Numbered from the stretch's first letter, positions 29,009 to 39,551 are shown. The stretch is 64,000 nt of DNA from Tannerellaceae bacterium (GCA_021201295.1 JAJQFE010000012.1:1-64000), one strand, 5' to 3'. Notes: generated from the sequence alone by a model not told the origin. Numbers and translations: made by a program.

Positions 29009-30019
29009 ATGAAAGTAGCAATTGTAGGTGTGAGTGGAGCGGTTGGACAAGAGTTCCTTCGCGTACTTGACGAGAGAAATTTCTCGTTGGATGAGCTCGT
29101 TCTTTTTGGTTCATCCCGTAGTGCCGGAAGTGTTTATACTTTCAGAGATAAACAGTACACCGTAAAGGAGCTGAAACACAACGACGATTTTAAGGGAATT
29201 GATGTTGCTTTTGTTTCGGCGGGTGGAGGTACTTCTGTTGAATTCGCAGAGACTATTACTAAACATGGTGCTGTTATGATCGATAATTCCAGTGCTTTCC
29301 GTATGGATGATGATGTGCCTCTGGTCGTTCCTGAGGTCAATCCGGAAGATGCTCTGAGCCGTCCGCGCGGTATTATTGCGAATCCGAACTGTACGACTAT
29401 CCAGATGGTGGTTGCCCTGAAAGTCATTGAACAGCTTTCTCATATAAAACGTGTACATGTTTCTACGTATCAGGCTGCCAGTGGTGCCGGTGCAACGGCT
29501 ATGGCTGAACTGGTGAAGCAATATGAACAACTTCTGAAAGAGGAAGAACCTACTGTTGAAAAATTTGCTTATCAGTTAGCCTATAATTTAATCCCTCAGG
29601 TGGATGTGTTTACGGATAATGGATATACAAAGGAGGAATTGAAAATGTATAATGAAACCCGTAAGATCATGCATTCGGATATTGAGGTCAGTGCTACCTG
29701 TGTGCGTGTTCCTGTGATCCGTGCACATAGTGAGGCGACCTGGGTGGAAACAGAACGTCCGCTTTCTGTAGAAGAGGTTAAGGAGGCATTTGCCAAAGCA
29801 GAGGGTATTGTATTGCAGGATGATCCGGCAAACAAGGACTATCCTATGCCTTTGTTTGTTGCTGATAAGGATCCTGTGTATGTAGGCCGTATTCGTAAAG
29901 ATATTTCTAATCCGAATGGCTTAACTTTCTGGACTGTAAGTGACCAGATCAAGAAGGGGGCGGCTTTGAATGCTGTTCAGATCGCTGAATACTTGATTAA
30001 AGTAAAGAATATAGGTTAA
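29009..30019 (+). CDS. asd: Aspartate-semialdehyde dehydrogenase
   Basis: Reduces aspartyl phosphate to aspartate semialdehyde for lysine, diaminopimelate, threonine and methionine synthesis. The NADP-binding N-terminus is [15 protein letters not shown], the active-site Cys is in [11 protein letters not shown] and the catalytic His in [11 protein letters not shown]. At 336 residues from ATG 29009 it is of family length; the GTG at 29000 adds only three residues. Intact, as expected for an essential gene. Confidence 0.95.
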   Translation: MKVAIVGVSGAVGQEFLRVLDERNFSLDELVLFGSSRSAGSVYTFRDKQYTVKELKHNDDFKGIDVAFVSAGGGTSVEFAETITKHGAVMIDNSSAFRMDDDVPLVVPEVNPEDALSRPRGIIANPNCTTIQMVVALKVIEQLSHIKRVHVSTYQAASGAGATAMAELVKQYEQLLKEEEPTVEKFAYQLAYNLIPQVDVFTDNGYTKEELKMYNETRKIMHSDIEVSATCVRVPVIRAHSEATWVETERPLSVEEVKEAFAKAEGIVLQDDPANKDYPMPLFVADKDPVYVGRIRKDISNPNGLTFWTVSDQIKKGAALNAVQIAEYLIKVKNIG

Positions 30020-30053
30020 GTCTCCGGGTTAATTCCCGGTAAAATTACAGGAA

Positions 30054-30083
30054 GGGCTTGTCTGAAAATGACAGGCTCTTTTT
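30054..30083 (+). terminator. Intrinsic terminator after asd
   Basis: A nine-base-pair stem with two wobble pairs (GGGCTTGTC and GACAGGCTC) and a seven-base loop precedes TTTTT, 35 bases after the asd stop. Confidence 0.8.
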
Positions 30084-30104
30084 CATTAGATTCTATTGAT
30101 TTTA

Positions 30105-30112
30105 TACCTTTG
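30105..30112 (+). promoter_or_regulatory. -7 box (TACCTTTG) upstream of lysO
   Basis: TACCTTTG matches TAnnTTTG and lies 17 bases before the ATG of the first LysO open reading frame, leaving almost no leader. Confidence 0.5.
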
Positions 30113-30128
30113 TCCAAAAACAGAACAA

Positions 30129-30404
30129 ATGTTTACGGTTATCGGAATTATGTTTGTAGGGGTTGCGGTAGGATATGTATTAAGGCATCTCTCTTTTCTG
30201 CAGTTTATCGGAAAGCCTATTTCTTATACTATTTACCTGTTACTTTTCCTGTTGGGTATTTCTGTGGGGCATAATGATGCCATTATCCGGAGCCTGTCTA
30301 CGTTGGGCTTTCAGGCTTTTTTGCTTGCTCTGGCTGCTACTACCGGTAGTGTGCTGGCTGCCTGGGTTGTATACCGTTTCTTTTTCAGGGAGGATGGGAA
30401 ATGA
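30129..30404 (+). CDS. LysO-family exporter, N-terminal subunit
   Basis: A 91-residue membrane protein with three hydrophobic segments (MFTVIGIMFVGVAVGYVL, YTIYLLLFLLGISVGHN and AFLLALAATTGSVLAAWVV) matching the first third of the LysO lysine exporter. In several Bacteroidales the protein is encoded as two adjacent genes, so this is probably a natural split rather than damage. Its stop overlaps the ATG of the second part (ATGA). It would export lysine or a related cationic amino acid. Confidence 0.7.
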   Translation: MFTVIGIMFVGVAVGYVLRHLSFLQFIGKPISYTIYLLLFLLGISVGHNDAIIRSLSTLGFQAFLLALAATTGSVLAAWVVYRFFFREDGK

Positions 30405-31026
30405 AAGGTAGTCTGGTCGTTGTCGGTTTTTTGTCATGGGCTGCCTGTCGGGGTGGAGTGGTTTTCTTCCGGGGGCCTTGCTGGAGAATGATTTTACTAT
30501 ATATGTGCTCTATCTGCTGATGTTCCAGGTGGGGATCAGTATCGGTTCTGATAAAAAGCTGAAAGAGATTTTCCGTACTATTCGTCCCAAATTGTTACTG
30601 GTGCCTTTAGCTACCATTACGGGTACGTTGATTGCTTCTGCACTGGTCAGTCTGGTGATCACTACATGGAGTGTGTATGACTGTCTGGCGGTGGGCAGTG
30701 GATTTGCTTATTATTCTCTTTCTTCTATTCTGATTATGGAGTTTAAAGAACCTTCCCTGGGTGCGCAGATGGCTGCTGAGTTGGGAACGGTTGCCCTGAT
30801 TGCTAATATTATCCGGGAGATCTTTGCTTTGCTGGGTGCTCCTTTATTTGTCCGGTATTTTGGCAAACTGGCTCCGATCTGTGCAGGTGGAGCTACTACG
30901 ATGGATACTACTCTTCCTGTTATTACCCGTTATTCAGGGAAGGATATGGTTTTTATTGCCATTCTGCATGGTATTTTAGTGGATCTTTCCGTTCCTTTTT
31001 TTGTCTCGTTTTTCTGTTCTCTTTAA
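30401..31026 (+). pseudogene. LysO-family exporter, C-terminal part, frameshifted
   Basis: The remaining transmembrane part of the exporter: FQVGISIGSDKKL, SGFAYYSLSSILI with GAPLFVRYFGKLAPICAGGA later. The T run at 30427-30432 has six bases; seven restore MKGSLVVVGFFVMGCLSG and an uninterrupted 208-residue protein. As written, translation from ATG 30401 derails after about 10 residues. An internal ATG at 30436 could restart, losing one helix. Confidence 0.75.
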
Positions 31027-31081
31027 TATTCCCGGGTATACTATAGCTGTTGCCTTTTTCAACAGGCTGCATGGTTCCGGA

Positions 31082-31099
31082 AAAAGGGTGCACCCTTTT
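31082..31099. repeat. 18-bp perfect palindrome
   Basis: AAAAGGGTG is followed directly by CACCCTTTT, an exact palindrome without loop. It could be a dimeric regulator site or part of the lysO terminator region. The GGTGC core recurs in the hairpin just downstream. Confidence 0.6.
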
Positions 31100-31104
31100 C
31101 AGCA

Positions 31105-31145
31105 AACGGGTGCGTCTTTTTGCGGAGAATGGCGCACCTGTTTTT
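31105..31145 (+). terminator. Hairpin terminator after lysO
   Basis: AACGGGTGCG and CGCACCTGTT pair with one wobble over an 18-base loop and lead into TTTTT. Confidence 0.6.
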
Positions 31146-31283
31146 ATCCGGTGCCGGCAGGAATGAACGGGAGAGCGGATGAAAAATAAAGATTTCCCGA
31201 ATAAGGTGTAAATACCGTGTAGATAAAGGGATAGACAGAGGGGAAAATATAATTTACCTATTGATGAAATATTTCTTTAATCG

Positions 31284-31315
31284 TTTGCGTGATATGGGTA
31301 TTTACCATACCTTTG
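31284..31315 (+). promoter_or_regulatory. Promoter of the frdCAB operon
   Basis: TTTG at 31284-31287, a 20-base spacer and TACCTTTG at 31308-31315 match the Bacteroidetes vegetative promoter. The predicted leader to the frdC ATG is about 70 bases. Confidence 0.75.
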
Positions 31316-31390
31316 TGAGTGGATTTAAAAGGTCTGATGGTAAAACCCGGAATTTATAAAAACAATTAGATAACTTAAACTATTAATCTT

Positions 31391-32074
31391 ATGTGGTTAC
31401 TTAATTCTTCTATCGGGAAGAAGCTGATAATGAGTATATCAGGTCTCTTCCTTGTTTTGTTTCTACTGTTTCACATGTCGATGAACCTGGCGGCAGTATT
31501 TTCAGAAGAAGCTTACAACATTATCTGTTCCCTGTTGGGGTTGAACTGGTATGCGTTGCTTGCGACTCTGGTATTGGCAGCCGGATTTATTATTCACATT
31601 GTGTATTCCATCATCCTTACTTTGGAAAACCGTAAGGCTCGTGGTAACGACCGGTATGCAGTAAATGTTAAACCGAAACAGGTGGAGTGGGCTTCCCAGA
31701 ATATGCTTGTTCTTGGTTTTATTGTGTTAGGCCTTTTAGTGTTACATGGCAGTCAGTTCTGGTACAAGATGATGTTCGCTGAGATTATGGGATATCATGA
31801 AGTGACCTTAGGCTCTGCTGTCGTATCCCCTCAGGATGGTGCTGCATTTATTAATTACTACTTCAGTAATATTGTAAATGTGATCCTTTATCTGATATGG
31901 TATGTCGCTTTGTGGTTTCACCTGACTCATGGTTTCTGGAGTGCGATCCATACAATTGGCTGGAATAACCAGATCTGGTTTAATCGTTGGAAAATGATTT
32001 CCAATATCCTTGCTACTGTAATCTGCTTAGGATTTGCATTTGTAACTATTGCATTCTATATCAAGAATCTTTAA
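31391..32074 (+). CDS. frdC: Fumarate reductase/succinate dehydrogenase cytochrome b subunit
   Basis: A 227-residue diheme-type membrane anchor that passes electrons between menaquinone and the catalytic subunits. It begins with SSIGKKLIMSISGLFLVLFL and has five hydrophobic segments; candidate heme-ligand His residues lie in LLFHMSMN, IIHIVYSI, LVLHGSQF and ALWFHLTHGFWS. First gene of frdC-frdA-frdB, with its own promoter. Intact. It needs heme, which ties it to the heme operon at 52-57 kb. Confidence 0.9.
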   Translation: MWLLNSSIGKKLIMSISGLFLVLFLLFHMSMNLAAVFSEEAYNIICSLLGLNWYALLATLVLAAGFIIHIVYSIILTLENRKARGNDRYAVNVKPKQVEWASQNMLVLGFIVLGLLVLHGSQFWYKMMFAEIMGYHEVTLGSAVVSPQDGAAFINYYFSNIVNVILYLIWYVALWFHLTHGFWSAIHTIGWNNQIWFNRWKMISNILATVICLGFAFVTIAFYIKNL

Positions 32075-32127
32075 CCGGGATTCTTATTCTTAATCAAGGT
32101 GTAATCAATCATTGAAATTAAATTATT

Positions 32128-34071
32128 ATGACTCAGATAAATTCAAAAATCCCTCAGGGCCCGTTGGCTGAGAAGTGGACAAACTATAAAGCTCATCAAA
32201 AGTTAGTGAATCCCGCTAACAAACGTCGTCTGGATGTGATCGTAGTAGGTACAGGCCTGGCTGGAGCATCTGCTGCTGCTTCCCTGGCTGAAATGGGATT
32301 CAACGTATTGAACTTCTGTATCCAGGATTCTCCCCGCCGTGCTCACTCGATTGCTGCACAGGGAGGTATTAATGCTGCAAAGAATTATCAGAATGACGGT
32401 GACTCTGTATATCGTCTGTTTTATGATACGATCAAAGGGGGAGACTACCGTGCCCGTGAAGCGAATGTCTATCGTCTGGCGGAAGTTTCTAACAGTATTA
32501 TTGACCAGTGTGTGGCTCAGGGTGTCCCTTTTGCCCGTGAATATGGTGGTTTATTAGATAACCGTTCTTTTGGTGGTGTTCAGGTATCCCGTACTTTCTA
32601 TGCCCGTGGCCAGACCGGTCAGCAGCTGTTGTTAGGTGCTTATTCAGCCCTGAGCCGCCAGATCGGATTGGGTAAGGTGAAAATGTACACCCGTTATGAA
32701 ATGCTGAATGTGGTGATCATAGACGGACGTGCACGTGGTATTATTGCCCGTAACCTGGTTACCGGTAAAATCGAACGTTTTTCTGCTCACGCAGTCGTTA
32801 TCGGTACTGGTGGATATGCGAATGCATTTTTCCTGTCTACCAATGCGATGGCATCCAATGGTTCTGCTGCCTGGCAGTGCTACAAAAAAGGTGCCTGGTT
32901 CGCTAACCCCTGTATGGCGCAGATCCACCCGACCTGTATACCGGTGCATGGAGAATTCCAGTCTAAACTAACGTTGATGTCTGAATCCCTTCGTAATGAT
33001 GGCCGTATCTGGGTGCCTAAAAAACTGGAGGATGCCAAAGCGATCCGTGAAGGTAAACTGAAGCCTACGCAGATCAAAGAGGAAGACCGTGACTATTATC
33101 TGGAACGCCGTTATCCTGCTTTTGGAAACTTAGTGCCTCGTGATGTGGCTTCCCGTGCTGCTAAAGAACGTTGTGATGCGGGCTTTGGCGTAGGAAATAC
33201 CGGTTTGGCGGTGTATCTGGATTTCTCTGATGCTATCAACCGTTTAGGTAAACATGTGGTAGAACAGCGTTATGGAAACCTGTTCCAGATGTATGAAAAA
33301 ATTGTAGATGATAATCCATATGAAACTCCCATGATGATCTTCCCGGCTCTTCACTACACGATGGGTGGTATCTGGGTCGATTATGAATTGATGACTTCTG
33401 TTCCCGGCCTGTTTGCGATCGGGGAGGCTAATTTCTCTGACCACGGTGCGAACCGTTTAGGTGCTTCTGCGTTGATGCAGGGTCTTGCTGACGGGTATTT
33501 CGTATTACCGTATACCATCCAGAATTATCTGGCGGATCAGATCCGTGTTCCTCGGTTCAGTACTGATCTTCCTGAGTTTGCTGAGGCGGAAAAAAGTATT
33601 AAGGATCGTATTGCTAAATTAATGGGTATTAAAGGTAAGCGTTCTGTGGATAGTATTCATAAAGAATTAGGTCACATTATGTGGGACTTTGTAGGTATGG
33701 GACGTAATGCTGAAGGATTGAAAAAAGCGATCGCTGACATTAAGGCTTTGAAAAAGGAGTTCTGGAGTAATGTTCGTATACCTGGTGCCGGCGATGACCT
33801 GAATGTCGAACTTGAAAAAGCTTTGCGTTTAGCTGACTTTATTGAGATCAGTGAACTGATGGCACGTGATGCGTTGAATCGTGAAGAGTCCTGTGGCGGA
33901 CACTTCCGTGAAGAATATCAGACTCCTGAGGGAGAGGCGCTTCGCCAGGATGATAAATTCTCGTATGTTTCCTGCTGGGAATATCAGGGGGAAGATAAAG
34001 ATCCTGTGTTATTGAAAGAACCTCTTGATTATGAATTCATCGTTCGTCAACAACGTAACTATAAGAGCTAA
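32128..34071 (+). CDS. frdA: Fumarate reductase/succinate dehydrogenase flavoprotein subunit
   Basis: Catalytic subunit with covalently bound FAD that interconverts fumarate and succinate. FAD-binding [19 protein letters not shown] lies near the start and the covalent-FAD His in [17 protein letters not shown]. Catalytic segments include HPTCIP, an Arg-bearing [24 protein letters not shown] and [14 protein letters not shown]. At 647 residues it is the long form usual in Bacteroidetes and other menaquinone-linked diheme enzymes. Intact over nearly 2 kb. Confidence 0.95.
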   Translation: MTQINSKIPQGPLAEKWTNYKAHQKLVNPANKRRLDVIVVGTGLAGASAAASLAEMGFNVLNFCIQDSPRRAHSIAAQGGINAAKNYQNDGDSVYRLFYDTIKGGDYRAREANVYRLAEVSNSIIDQCVAQGVPFAREYGGLLDNRSFGGVQVSRTFYARGQTGQQLLLGAYSALSRQIGLGKVKMYTRYEMLNVVIIDGRARGIIARNLVTGKIERFSAHAVVIGTGGYANAFFLSTNAMASNGSAAWQCYKKGAWFANPCMAQIHPTCIPVHGEFQSKLTLMSESLRNDGRIWVPKKLEDAKAIREGKLKPTQIKEEDRDYYLERRYPAFGNLVPRDVASRAAKERCDAGFGVGNTGLAVYLDFSDAINRLGKHVVEQRYGNLFQMYEKIVDDNPYETPMMIFPALHYTMGGIWVDYELMTSVPGLFAIGEANFSDHGANRLGASALMQGLADGYFVLPYTIQNYLADQIRVPRFSTDLPEFAEAEKSIKDRIAKLMGIKGKRSVDSIHKELGHIMWDFVGMGRNAEGLKKAIADIKALKKEFWSNVRIPGAGDDLNVELEKALRLADFIEISELMARDALNREESCGGHFREEYQTPEGEALRQDDKFSYVSCWEYQGEDKDPVLLKEPLDYEFIVRQQRNYKS

Positions 34072-34168
34072 CTAATTTTTAAGTAGATAGTAGTGAGTAG
34101 AGGATAGTGAGTAGGAGAAAGGCTGAAAACTATTAATAACTTCCAACTACATAAATAAAGGAATCATT

Positions 34169-34924
34169 ATGGATAAAAATATAAATATCACACTAAAGGT
34201 TTGGCGTCAGAAAGGTCCGAAAGAGAAAGGGGCTTTCGAAACTTACCAGTTAAAAGACATTTCCCAGGGTAGTTCTTTCCTGGAAATGCTTGATATACTA
34301 AATGAGCAGTTGGTTAATGGGGGAAAAGAGCCTGTTGTTTTTGATCATGATTGTCGCGAAGGTATTTGTGGCATGTGTTCATTATATATTAACGGTCATG
34401 CTCATGGACCGGATGAAAGTATTACTACCTGTCAGTTGCATATGCGTAAGTTTGACGATGGGGCTACCATTACCATTGAACCCTGGCGTTCAGCTGGTTT
34501 TCCTGTCATCCGTGACCTGATGGTAGACCGTGGTGCCTATGACAAGATCATGCAGGCCGGTGGTTTCATATCAGTCAATACCGGTGGTATTCCTGACGGA
34601 AATGCGATTCCTATTCCTAAGAAGGATGCGGATTTAGCTATGGATGCTGCTGCCTGTATCGGCTGTGGTGCCTGTGCTGCTGCCTGTAAGAATGGTTCAG
34701 CTATGCTTTTCGTATCTGCTAAAGTAAGCCAGTTGGCTTTACTTCCACAGGGAAAAGTGGAAGCTGCCCGTCGTGCTAAGGCTATGGTTGCTAAAATGGA
34801 TGAGTTAGGTTTCGGTAATTGTACGAATACGCGTGCCTGTGAGGCGGAATGTCCGAAAGATATTTCTATCAGCAATATTGCCCGTCTGAACCGTGAATTT
34901 ATCAAAGCTAAATTGCAGGATTGA
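34169..34924 (+). CDS. frdB: Fumarate reductase/succinate dehydrogenase iron-sulfur subunit
   Basis: A 251-residue electron-transfer subunit. The [2Fe-2S] cluster Cys residues are in [11 protein letters not shown] plus a later TCQLHM; the [4Fe-4S] and [3Fe-4S] ligands are in [14 protein letters not shown] and [16 protein letters not shown]. It lies 97 bases after frdA and is followed by a terminator. In an anaerobic Bacteroidales, fumarate reduction with menaquinol is the main direction, producing succinate. Confidence 0.95.
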   Translation: MDKNINITLKVWRQKGPKEKGAFETYQLKDISQGSSFLEMLDILNEQLVNGGKEPVVFDHDCREGICGMCSLYINGHAHGPDESITTCQLHMRKFDDGATITIEPWRSAGFPVIRDLMVDRGAYDKIMQAGGFISVNTGGIPDGNAIPIPKKDADLAMDAAACIGCGACAAACKNGSAMLFVSAKVSQLALLPQGKVEAARRAKAMVAKMDELGFGNCTNTRACEAECPKDISISNIARLNREFIKAKLQD

Positions 34925-34946
34925 TCTTTGAAAAGATAATTAAGAT

Positions 34947-34983
34947 AAAACTTCCCCCTTCCTGTAAGGCGGGAAGTTTTTTT
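34947..34983 (+). terminator. Intrinsic terminator of frdCAB
   Basis: AAAACTTCCC pairs with GGGAAGTTTT with inner CCTT/AAGG pairing and runs into seven Ts, 22 bases after the frdB stop. Confidence 0.9.
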
Positions 34984-35198
34984 ATGGGTGGATCCTTGCT
35001 GCAGATTGTATAAGAAATCTCTTAATTTTAACATATTTACTGTGGAATGAGATAATTGGTATCTGTTATTAGTGTTTCTTATATCTTTTGAAATATTATT
35101 TAGCATTTTATATTTGGCAGTAATCTTAAAAGGCTTATTTTTGTACTGTGGTTTTTTTATAATAATATTAGATTTAAGATTAACAAAGTTTGGTTAGG

Positions 35199-35226
35199 GG
35201 TTGTCGTGAGACAACCTTTAATTTTT
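35199..35226 (+). terminator. Small hairpin followed by T tract
   Basis: GGTTGTC, loop GTGA, GACAACC, then TTTAATTTTTT. It lies 165 bases upstream of the LiaF-like start, so it may be an attenuator or the end of a short leader RNA. Confidence 0.5.
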
Positions 35227-35391
35227 TATATAGGTCTATTGGTGTCTATAAAAAATACTTCTACTATTCAGCTACTTTTTTTGTCGGGAACTCTCCTGCG
35301 TTTGTCGGGGAAAAGGCTTTAATTGTGTCTTTTTCATTGCTATATTACATGAACTCCTTTACTTTTACTAAAAATTTAAATTATTGCGACT

Positions 35392-36137
35392 ATGAACGAC
35401 TTTAAACATTTTCATCCGACATGGCATCATACTTTGAATGTGGTTGTGGTTTCTCTCGCTTTTATTATCGTGGGTGTTTTATGAATTTTGCGTAATCTGG
35501 GGATGATCGATCCTGCACTTTTTACTATTATCGTTTCCTGGCAGATGTTACTGATCCTTTGGGGAGTGGTTCAACTCATTAAACAGCATTATATAGGGGG
35601 GTGACTTTACTTATTACAGGTGGTTATTTTTTATTGCCGCAGGTAACGGATATCAATCAGGAATGGATCCATACATTCTGGCCTGGTATTTTTATTCTGG
35701 TGGGATTATTGATTTTATTTAAAAAAAGAAGATACCGGCCTCATTGGAAGAATAAATACAAAGGAAAAGAACGTCTGGAAGAATGTGTGACGGTAGACGG
35801 GTTTATTAACTCGGAGGTTTCTTTTGGAGGTGTTCATCAAATCGTACTGGACCCGGTTTTTAAAGGTGCAAAGATTAACAATTCTTTTGGATCCACTGTG
35901 TTGGATCTGAGGAAGACAACTTTAGAGGCTTCTGAGACTTATATAGACATGGAGTGTTCTTTTGGATCGATTGAATTATTAATTCCCTCTCATTGGAATG
36001 TAATAGTGGAAACAGATACTTCTTTTAGCGGAGTCAGTGATAAACGGCGTAGTCCTATGGATAACCAGATTGATTTTGATCATAAATTAATTATTCGCGG
36101 AGACATCTCCTTTAGTGGATTGGAAATAAAAAGCTAA
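35392..36137 (+). pseudogene. LiaF/DUF5668-like membrane stress protein, stop and frameshift
   Basis: Membrane protein with an N-terminal LiaI/LiaF-type transmembrane region (two hairpins of helices) and a C-terminal beta-solenoid-like domain (FINSEVSFGGVHQIVLDP, INNSFGSTVLDLRKT, YIDMECSFGSIELLIP, DISFSGLEIKS), as in cell-wall-active antibiotic response proteins. Codon 31 (35482-35484) is TGA where relatives carry an aromatic or hydrophobic residue before LRNLG, probably Trp. The G run at 35596-35601 has six bases and seven are needed. Restored length is 248 residues. It is two bases upstream of a LytTR gene and probably formed an envelope-sensing pair with it. Confidence 0.8.
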
Positions 36138-36139
36138 GT

Positions 36140-36918
36140 ATGCAGTCACATCCTTTTACCCATTCTATGGTCAGGAAAATAGGTGTAGGTTTACTTATTT
36201 TAGTGGCTGTTATCATACACTGCAGTTTGCTGCTGTTTTATGAAAGTGCCTCTCTTTATGTGGCATTTGCCGACAGTCTGATTTCTGTAGGTTTATGGTG
36301 TGGGGCAGCTTATATAAGTTGGTATATGGTGGAATATACAAAGGTATGGTCTGCGCGGTTAGTGATTGCACTGGGCGTCCAAATCCTTTGGGCCAGTATG
36401 CTCTTTTTCCTGTTTGTATGACAGGATTAGAGAGTCCGGAAGATTTTTATCTTTCTTTACCCATACGCTTGTTGGCTGGATTATTAGCCTGGATTGCGTT
36501 AACCCAATGGTATGGTCAGTTAGGAGAGCGGCAGGAGGCTATTGTGGAAATAACAGAGGAAGAAGAAGCTTTCCCTGCTCCGGAAGAGAATGTCCTGGAG
36601 CGTATTTCCGTGAAGGATGGCACCCGGATCCATATTATCCATCCGGATGAACTGTTATATGTACAGGCGTGTGGTGATTATGTGAATTTGTTTACGGAGA
36701 AAGGCCAATATGTGAAGGAGCAAACCATGAAATATATGGCTGTTCATCTGCCTCCTTGTTTTGTTCGTATTCATCGTTCCTGTATTGTGAATGTAGAATA
36801 TATTTTACGTATAGAGTTATTCGGCAAAGAGAGTTATCATGTCCGTTTAAAGAATGGTACCAGCCTGCGTGCGAGTGTTGCAGGGTATAAGTTATTAAAG
36901 CAACATTTGAATTTGTAA
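36140..36918 (+). pseudogene. Membrane-anchored LytTR transcriptional regulator, frameshifted
   Basis: Four hydrophobic segments at the N-terminus (for example VGLLILVAVIIHCSLLLFY, IRLLAGLLAWIALTQW) are followed by a LytTR DNA-binding domain over the last 100 residues: ISVKDGTRIHIIHPDELLYV, CGDYVNLFT, FVRIHRSCIVNVEYI. This architecture lets a membrane sensor bind DNA directly. The frame breaks near 36418-36421 between FFLFV and TGLESPEDFYL; one extra base restores a 259-residue protein. The DNA-binding half could still be made from an internal ATG at 36418. Confidence 0.75.
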
Positions 36919-36980
36919 TGAAATAGCTGAATATAGTCTGTTCTGGTTTATTTTTATTCCGGGATTGTTTTAAGTGGATG

Positions 36981-37008
36981 CCGGGGATGGAGCATCATCC
37001 CCGGTTTT
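36981..37008. terminator. Bidirectional terminator hairpin
   Basis: CCGGGGATG and CATCCCCGG form a perfect nine-base stem with a six-base loop, followed by TTTT, between the convergent LytTR and SulP genes. Confidence 0.85.
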
Positions 37009-37032
37009 CCCGGGTGGTCCGGTACATGTATT

Positions 37033-38712
37033 TTAAGAATGAAGCGCTTCTATGGCTTTTTGAAGAGCATCATGGATATTACTACAGATATTTTCGCTAC
37101 TGATCTTTTCTTCAAATCCGGAAGTAGTCAATACTGTATGTACTTTTTTATTTACACCTGAGAGGATCAGGCGGATATGTTCTCCCTGTGAAAGACGCAG
37201 CAGGCTTTCCAGGTTATGAAGTCCGGCTGAGTCCATAAACGGAACTTTACGCATACGGATAATTCTTACTTTTGGTTTATCACCCAATGACTTCATCACT
37301 CCGTCGAACTTATTGGCTACACCAAAGAAGAAAGGACCGTCTATTTCATATACTTCTACTCATTTAGGAATCACAAGTACCTCATCATCATGGTGAATCT
37401 CTCCTTCATCTGATAAGTCAATCCGTCCGGTGGCAACAGAGACATGGGTCGTTTGTGTGACCCGGTGCATAAACAGGAACATGGCGATTAACAATCCTAT
37501 TTCAATTGCAATCGTCAGGTCAAAGATGACTGTCAGGAAAAAAGTCACTAAGAGTACATAGACATCACTTTTCGGATTTTTCAGTAATGACCGGAAGTTA
37601 CGCCATTCGCTCATATTATAGGAAACTATGATCAGTACTCCTGTTAAGCACGCCATGGGGATATGTTTGGTTAGTGGGCCCAGAAAAAGGAGGATCAGTA
37701 GTAGTACGATTGCATGTATGATCCCGGCTACCGGGGTACGGCCACCGTTGTTGATATTGGTCATGGTACGGGCAATCGCGCCTGTCACCGGTATACCACC
37801 GAAAATGGGTACCACTATATTGGCGGCTCCCTGTGCTATTAATTCCGTATTTGAGTCATGGCTATCTCCTGTTACCCCATCTGCAACAGTTGCGGAAAGG
37901 AGGGATTCAATCGCTCCTAACATGGCAATTGTAAAAGCGGAGGGTAGTAGTAGGTTAATGGTTTCCATATTGACTGAGATCCCTTCCGGCTGGGGAAGGG
38001 AGGCATTAATGATGAACCGGTCTCCGATGGTTTCAATAGAATCAATCCCTAAAAAATGACGCATCAGGTAGACTACTATGGTCATCAGGATGATGGCAAC
38101 TAAAGAACCGGGTATCTTTTTAGAGAATTTAGGTGTTGTCGTGATGATCAGGATACTTGCTATACCGATCAGGAAAGCCCATAGGTTTGCTGTCTGGATA
38201 TTTTGTGCATATATGATCCATTTAGAGATAAAATCGGCAGGTACCCGTTCAATAGTAAGTCCGAACAGATCTTTCATTTGAGTGGTAAAGATAGTCAGGG
38301 CAATGCCACTGGTGAAGCCTACCACAATAGGGTAAGGTATAAATTTAATGATTGATCCTATTTTAAGTGCTCCCATAATTACCAGCATAATTCCGGCCAT
38401 AACTGTGGCAATCGCTAACCCTTCTATCCCAAAATTTTGGATGATGCCGTATACAATGACGATAAAGGCTCCTGTGGGGCCTCCGATCTGTACATTACTA
38501 CCTCCTAAAAAGGAGACCATAAATCCACCGATAATAGCTGTGATAAGCCCTTTTTCCGGACTTACTCCGGAAGCTATTCCAAAGGCGATTGCTAAAGGGA
38601 GTGCTACAATTCCAACAATAATACCAGCCATGAGATCACTCAGGAATTTCTCACGGGAATAGTTTTTCAACGCGGTTAGCAGTTTGGGTTAAAAATCAAT
38701 TTTGCCTTTCAT
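37033..38712 (-). pseudogene. SulP-family anion transporter with STAS domain, two in-frame stops
   Basis: SLC26/SulP-type transporter for sulfate, bicarbonate or another anion. The membrane part has FLSDLMAGIIVGIVALPLAI and VQIGGPTGAFIV; the cytoplasmic STAS domain has VYEIDGPFFFGVANKFD and the phosphorylatable FMDSAGLHNLE. From ATG 38712 the frame is collinear for 559 residues, with TAA at codon 8 (38691-38689, Lys expected) and TGA between membrane and STAS parts (37362-37360, Gly expected in PKGVEVYEIDG). A TTG at 38670 could bypass the first stop, but the second still separates the STAS domain. Confidence 0.85.
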
Positions 38713-38886
38713 TTTGCTGTTTTTATAAAAATTGTTGCAAATTTACATATATATTAAATATTTAGTGGTACTAATTTCTGATTTATTTTCTTTTTCTCTA
38801 TACTTTATGTAGTTATATAGACAAAATTTATTGATTTATAAATAAATTTAAACTAATTTCGGACAAATTGTATCAGAACAAATCCT

Positions 38887-38894
38887 TACATTTG
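38887..38894 (+). promoter_or_regulatory. -7 box (TACATTTG) upstream of rubrerythrin
   Basis: TACATTTG matches TAnnTTTG, 52 bases before the rubrerythrin ATG. An ATTG at 38867-38870, 16 bases upstream, may be the -33 element. Confidence 0.55.
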
Positions 38895-38945
38895 AACTAT
38901 AAATAATTAATCAACTTATTACTTATAGAAGAAATAATTAGCATC

Positions 38946-39524
38946 ATGGAAAAAAGTATTAAAGGTACCCGTACGGAACAAAATCTACTTAAATCGTTTG
39001 CCGGTGAGTCACAGGCAAGAAGTCGCTACACTTTTTTTGCCAGTGTAGCCAAAAAAGAGGGATATGAACAGATTGCCGGTGTTTTTATGGAAACTGCTGA
39101 GCAGGAAAAAGAACATGCCAAATGTTTTTTTAAATTTCTGGAAGGTGGTATGGTGGAAATTACTGCTTCTTTTCCGGCAGGAAAGATCAGTACTACGTTA
39201 GAAAACCTGGCTGCTGCTGCGGACGGAGAAAATGAAGAATGGGCAGAGTTATATCCTGAATTTGCTGATATTGCTGCTGAAGAAGGTTTTCCGGTGATTG
39301 CCGCGGCTTTCCGTTCTATTGCCAAAGTAGAGGCGGAGCATGAAAAACGTTACCGGAAATTGCTGGCTAATATTGAAGATGGAACAGTCTTTAAGAAAGA
39401 GGAGCCTATTAAATGGCAATGCCGTAATTGTGGCTATGTGCATGAGGGAGAAGGAGCACCTGAAAAGTGTCCGGCTTGTATCCATCCACAGGCCTATTTT
39501 GAACCTATGAAAGAAAATTATTGA
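38946..39524 (+). CDS. rbr: Rubrerythrin
   Basis: Non-heme iron peroxidase that reduces hydrogen peroxide in anaerobes. The diiron four-helix domain is present (LLKSFAGESQARSRYTFFAS, METAEQEKEHAKCFFKFLE given in parts as METAEQEKEHAK, FRSIAKVEAEHEKRY). The C-terminal rubredoxin-like centre has CRNCGYVHEGEGAPEKCPAC. At 192 residues it is of normal length and intact, with its own promoter and terminator. It implies exposure to oxidative stress. Confidence 0.95.
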   Translation: MEKSIKGTRTEQNLLKSFAGESQARSRYTFFASVAKKEGYEQIAGVFMETAEQEKEHAKCFFKFLEGGMVEITASFPAGKISTTLENLAAAADGENEEWAELYPEFADIAAEEGFPVIAAAFRSIAKVEAEHEKRYRKLLANIEDGTVFKKEEPIKWQCRNCGYVHEGEGAPEKCPACIHPQAYFEPMKENY

Positions 39525-39551
39525 TATCATTTATGTAGATAGTGATTACCG

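Larger units (their letters stand above)
31027..31390. other. Gene-free stretch with hairpins and frd promoter
   Basis: It holds an 18-base perfect palindrome at 31082-31099, a terminator-like hairpin at 31105-31145 and the frd promoter at 31284-31315. Nothing else is recognised. Confidence 0.5.
34925..35391. other. Gene-free stretch between frdB and the LiaF-like operon
   Basis: AT-rich spacer with the frdB terminator (34947-34983) and a second hairpin followed by Ts (35199-35226). A short open frame at 35190-35405 has no signal peptide, family pattern or codon bias and is not called. A TACTTTTA near 35369 is one base off a -7 box for the downstream gene. Confidence 0.4.

Noticed and set aside
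30129..31026. LysO split interpreted as a single gene broken in two
   Set aside because: A two-gene arrangement with an ATGA overlap is natural in this phylum; only the short T run within the second gene is counted as damage.
35190..35405. A 71-codon frame before the LiaF-like gene
   Set aside because: It contains the hairpin and promoter region and runs into the next gene's start in another frame; composition is that of AT-rich spacer.
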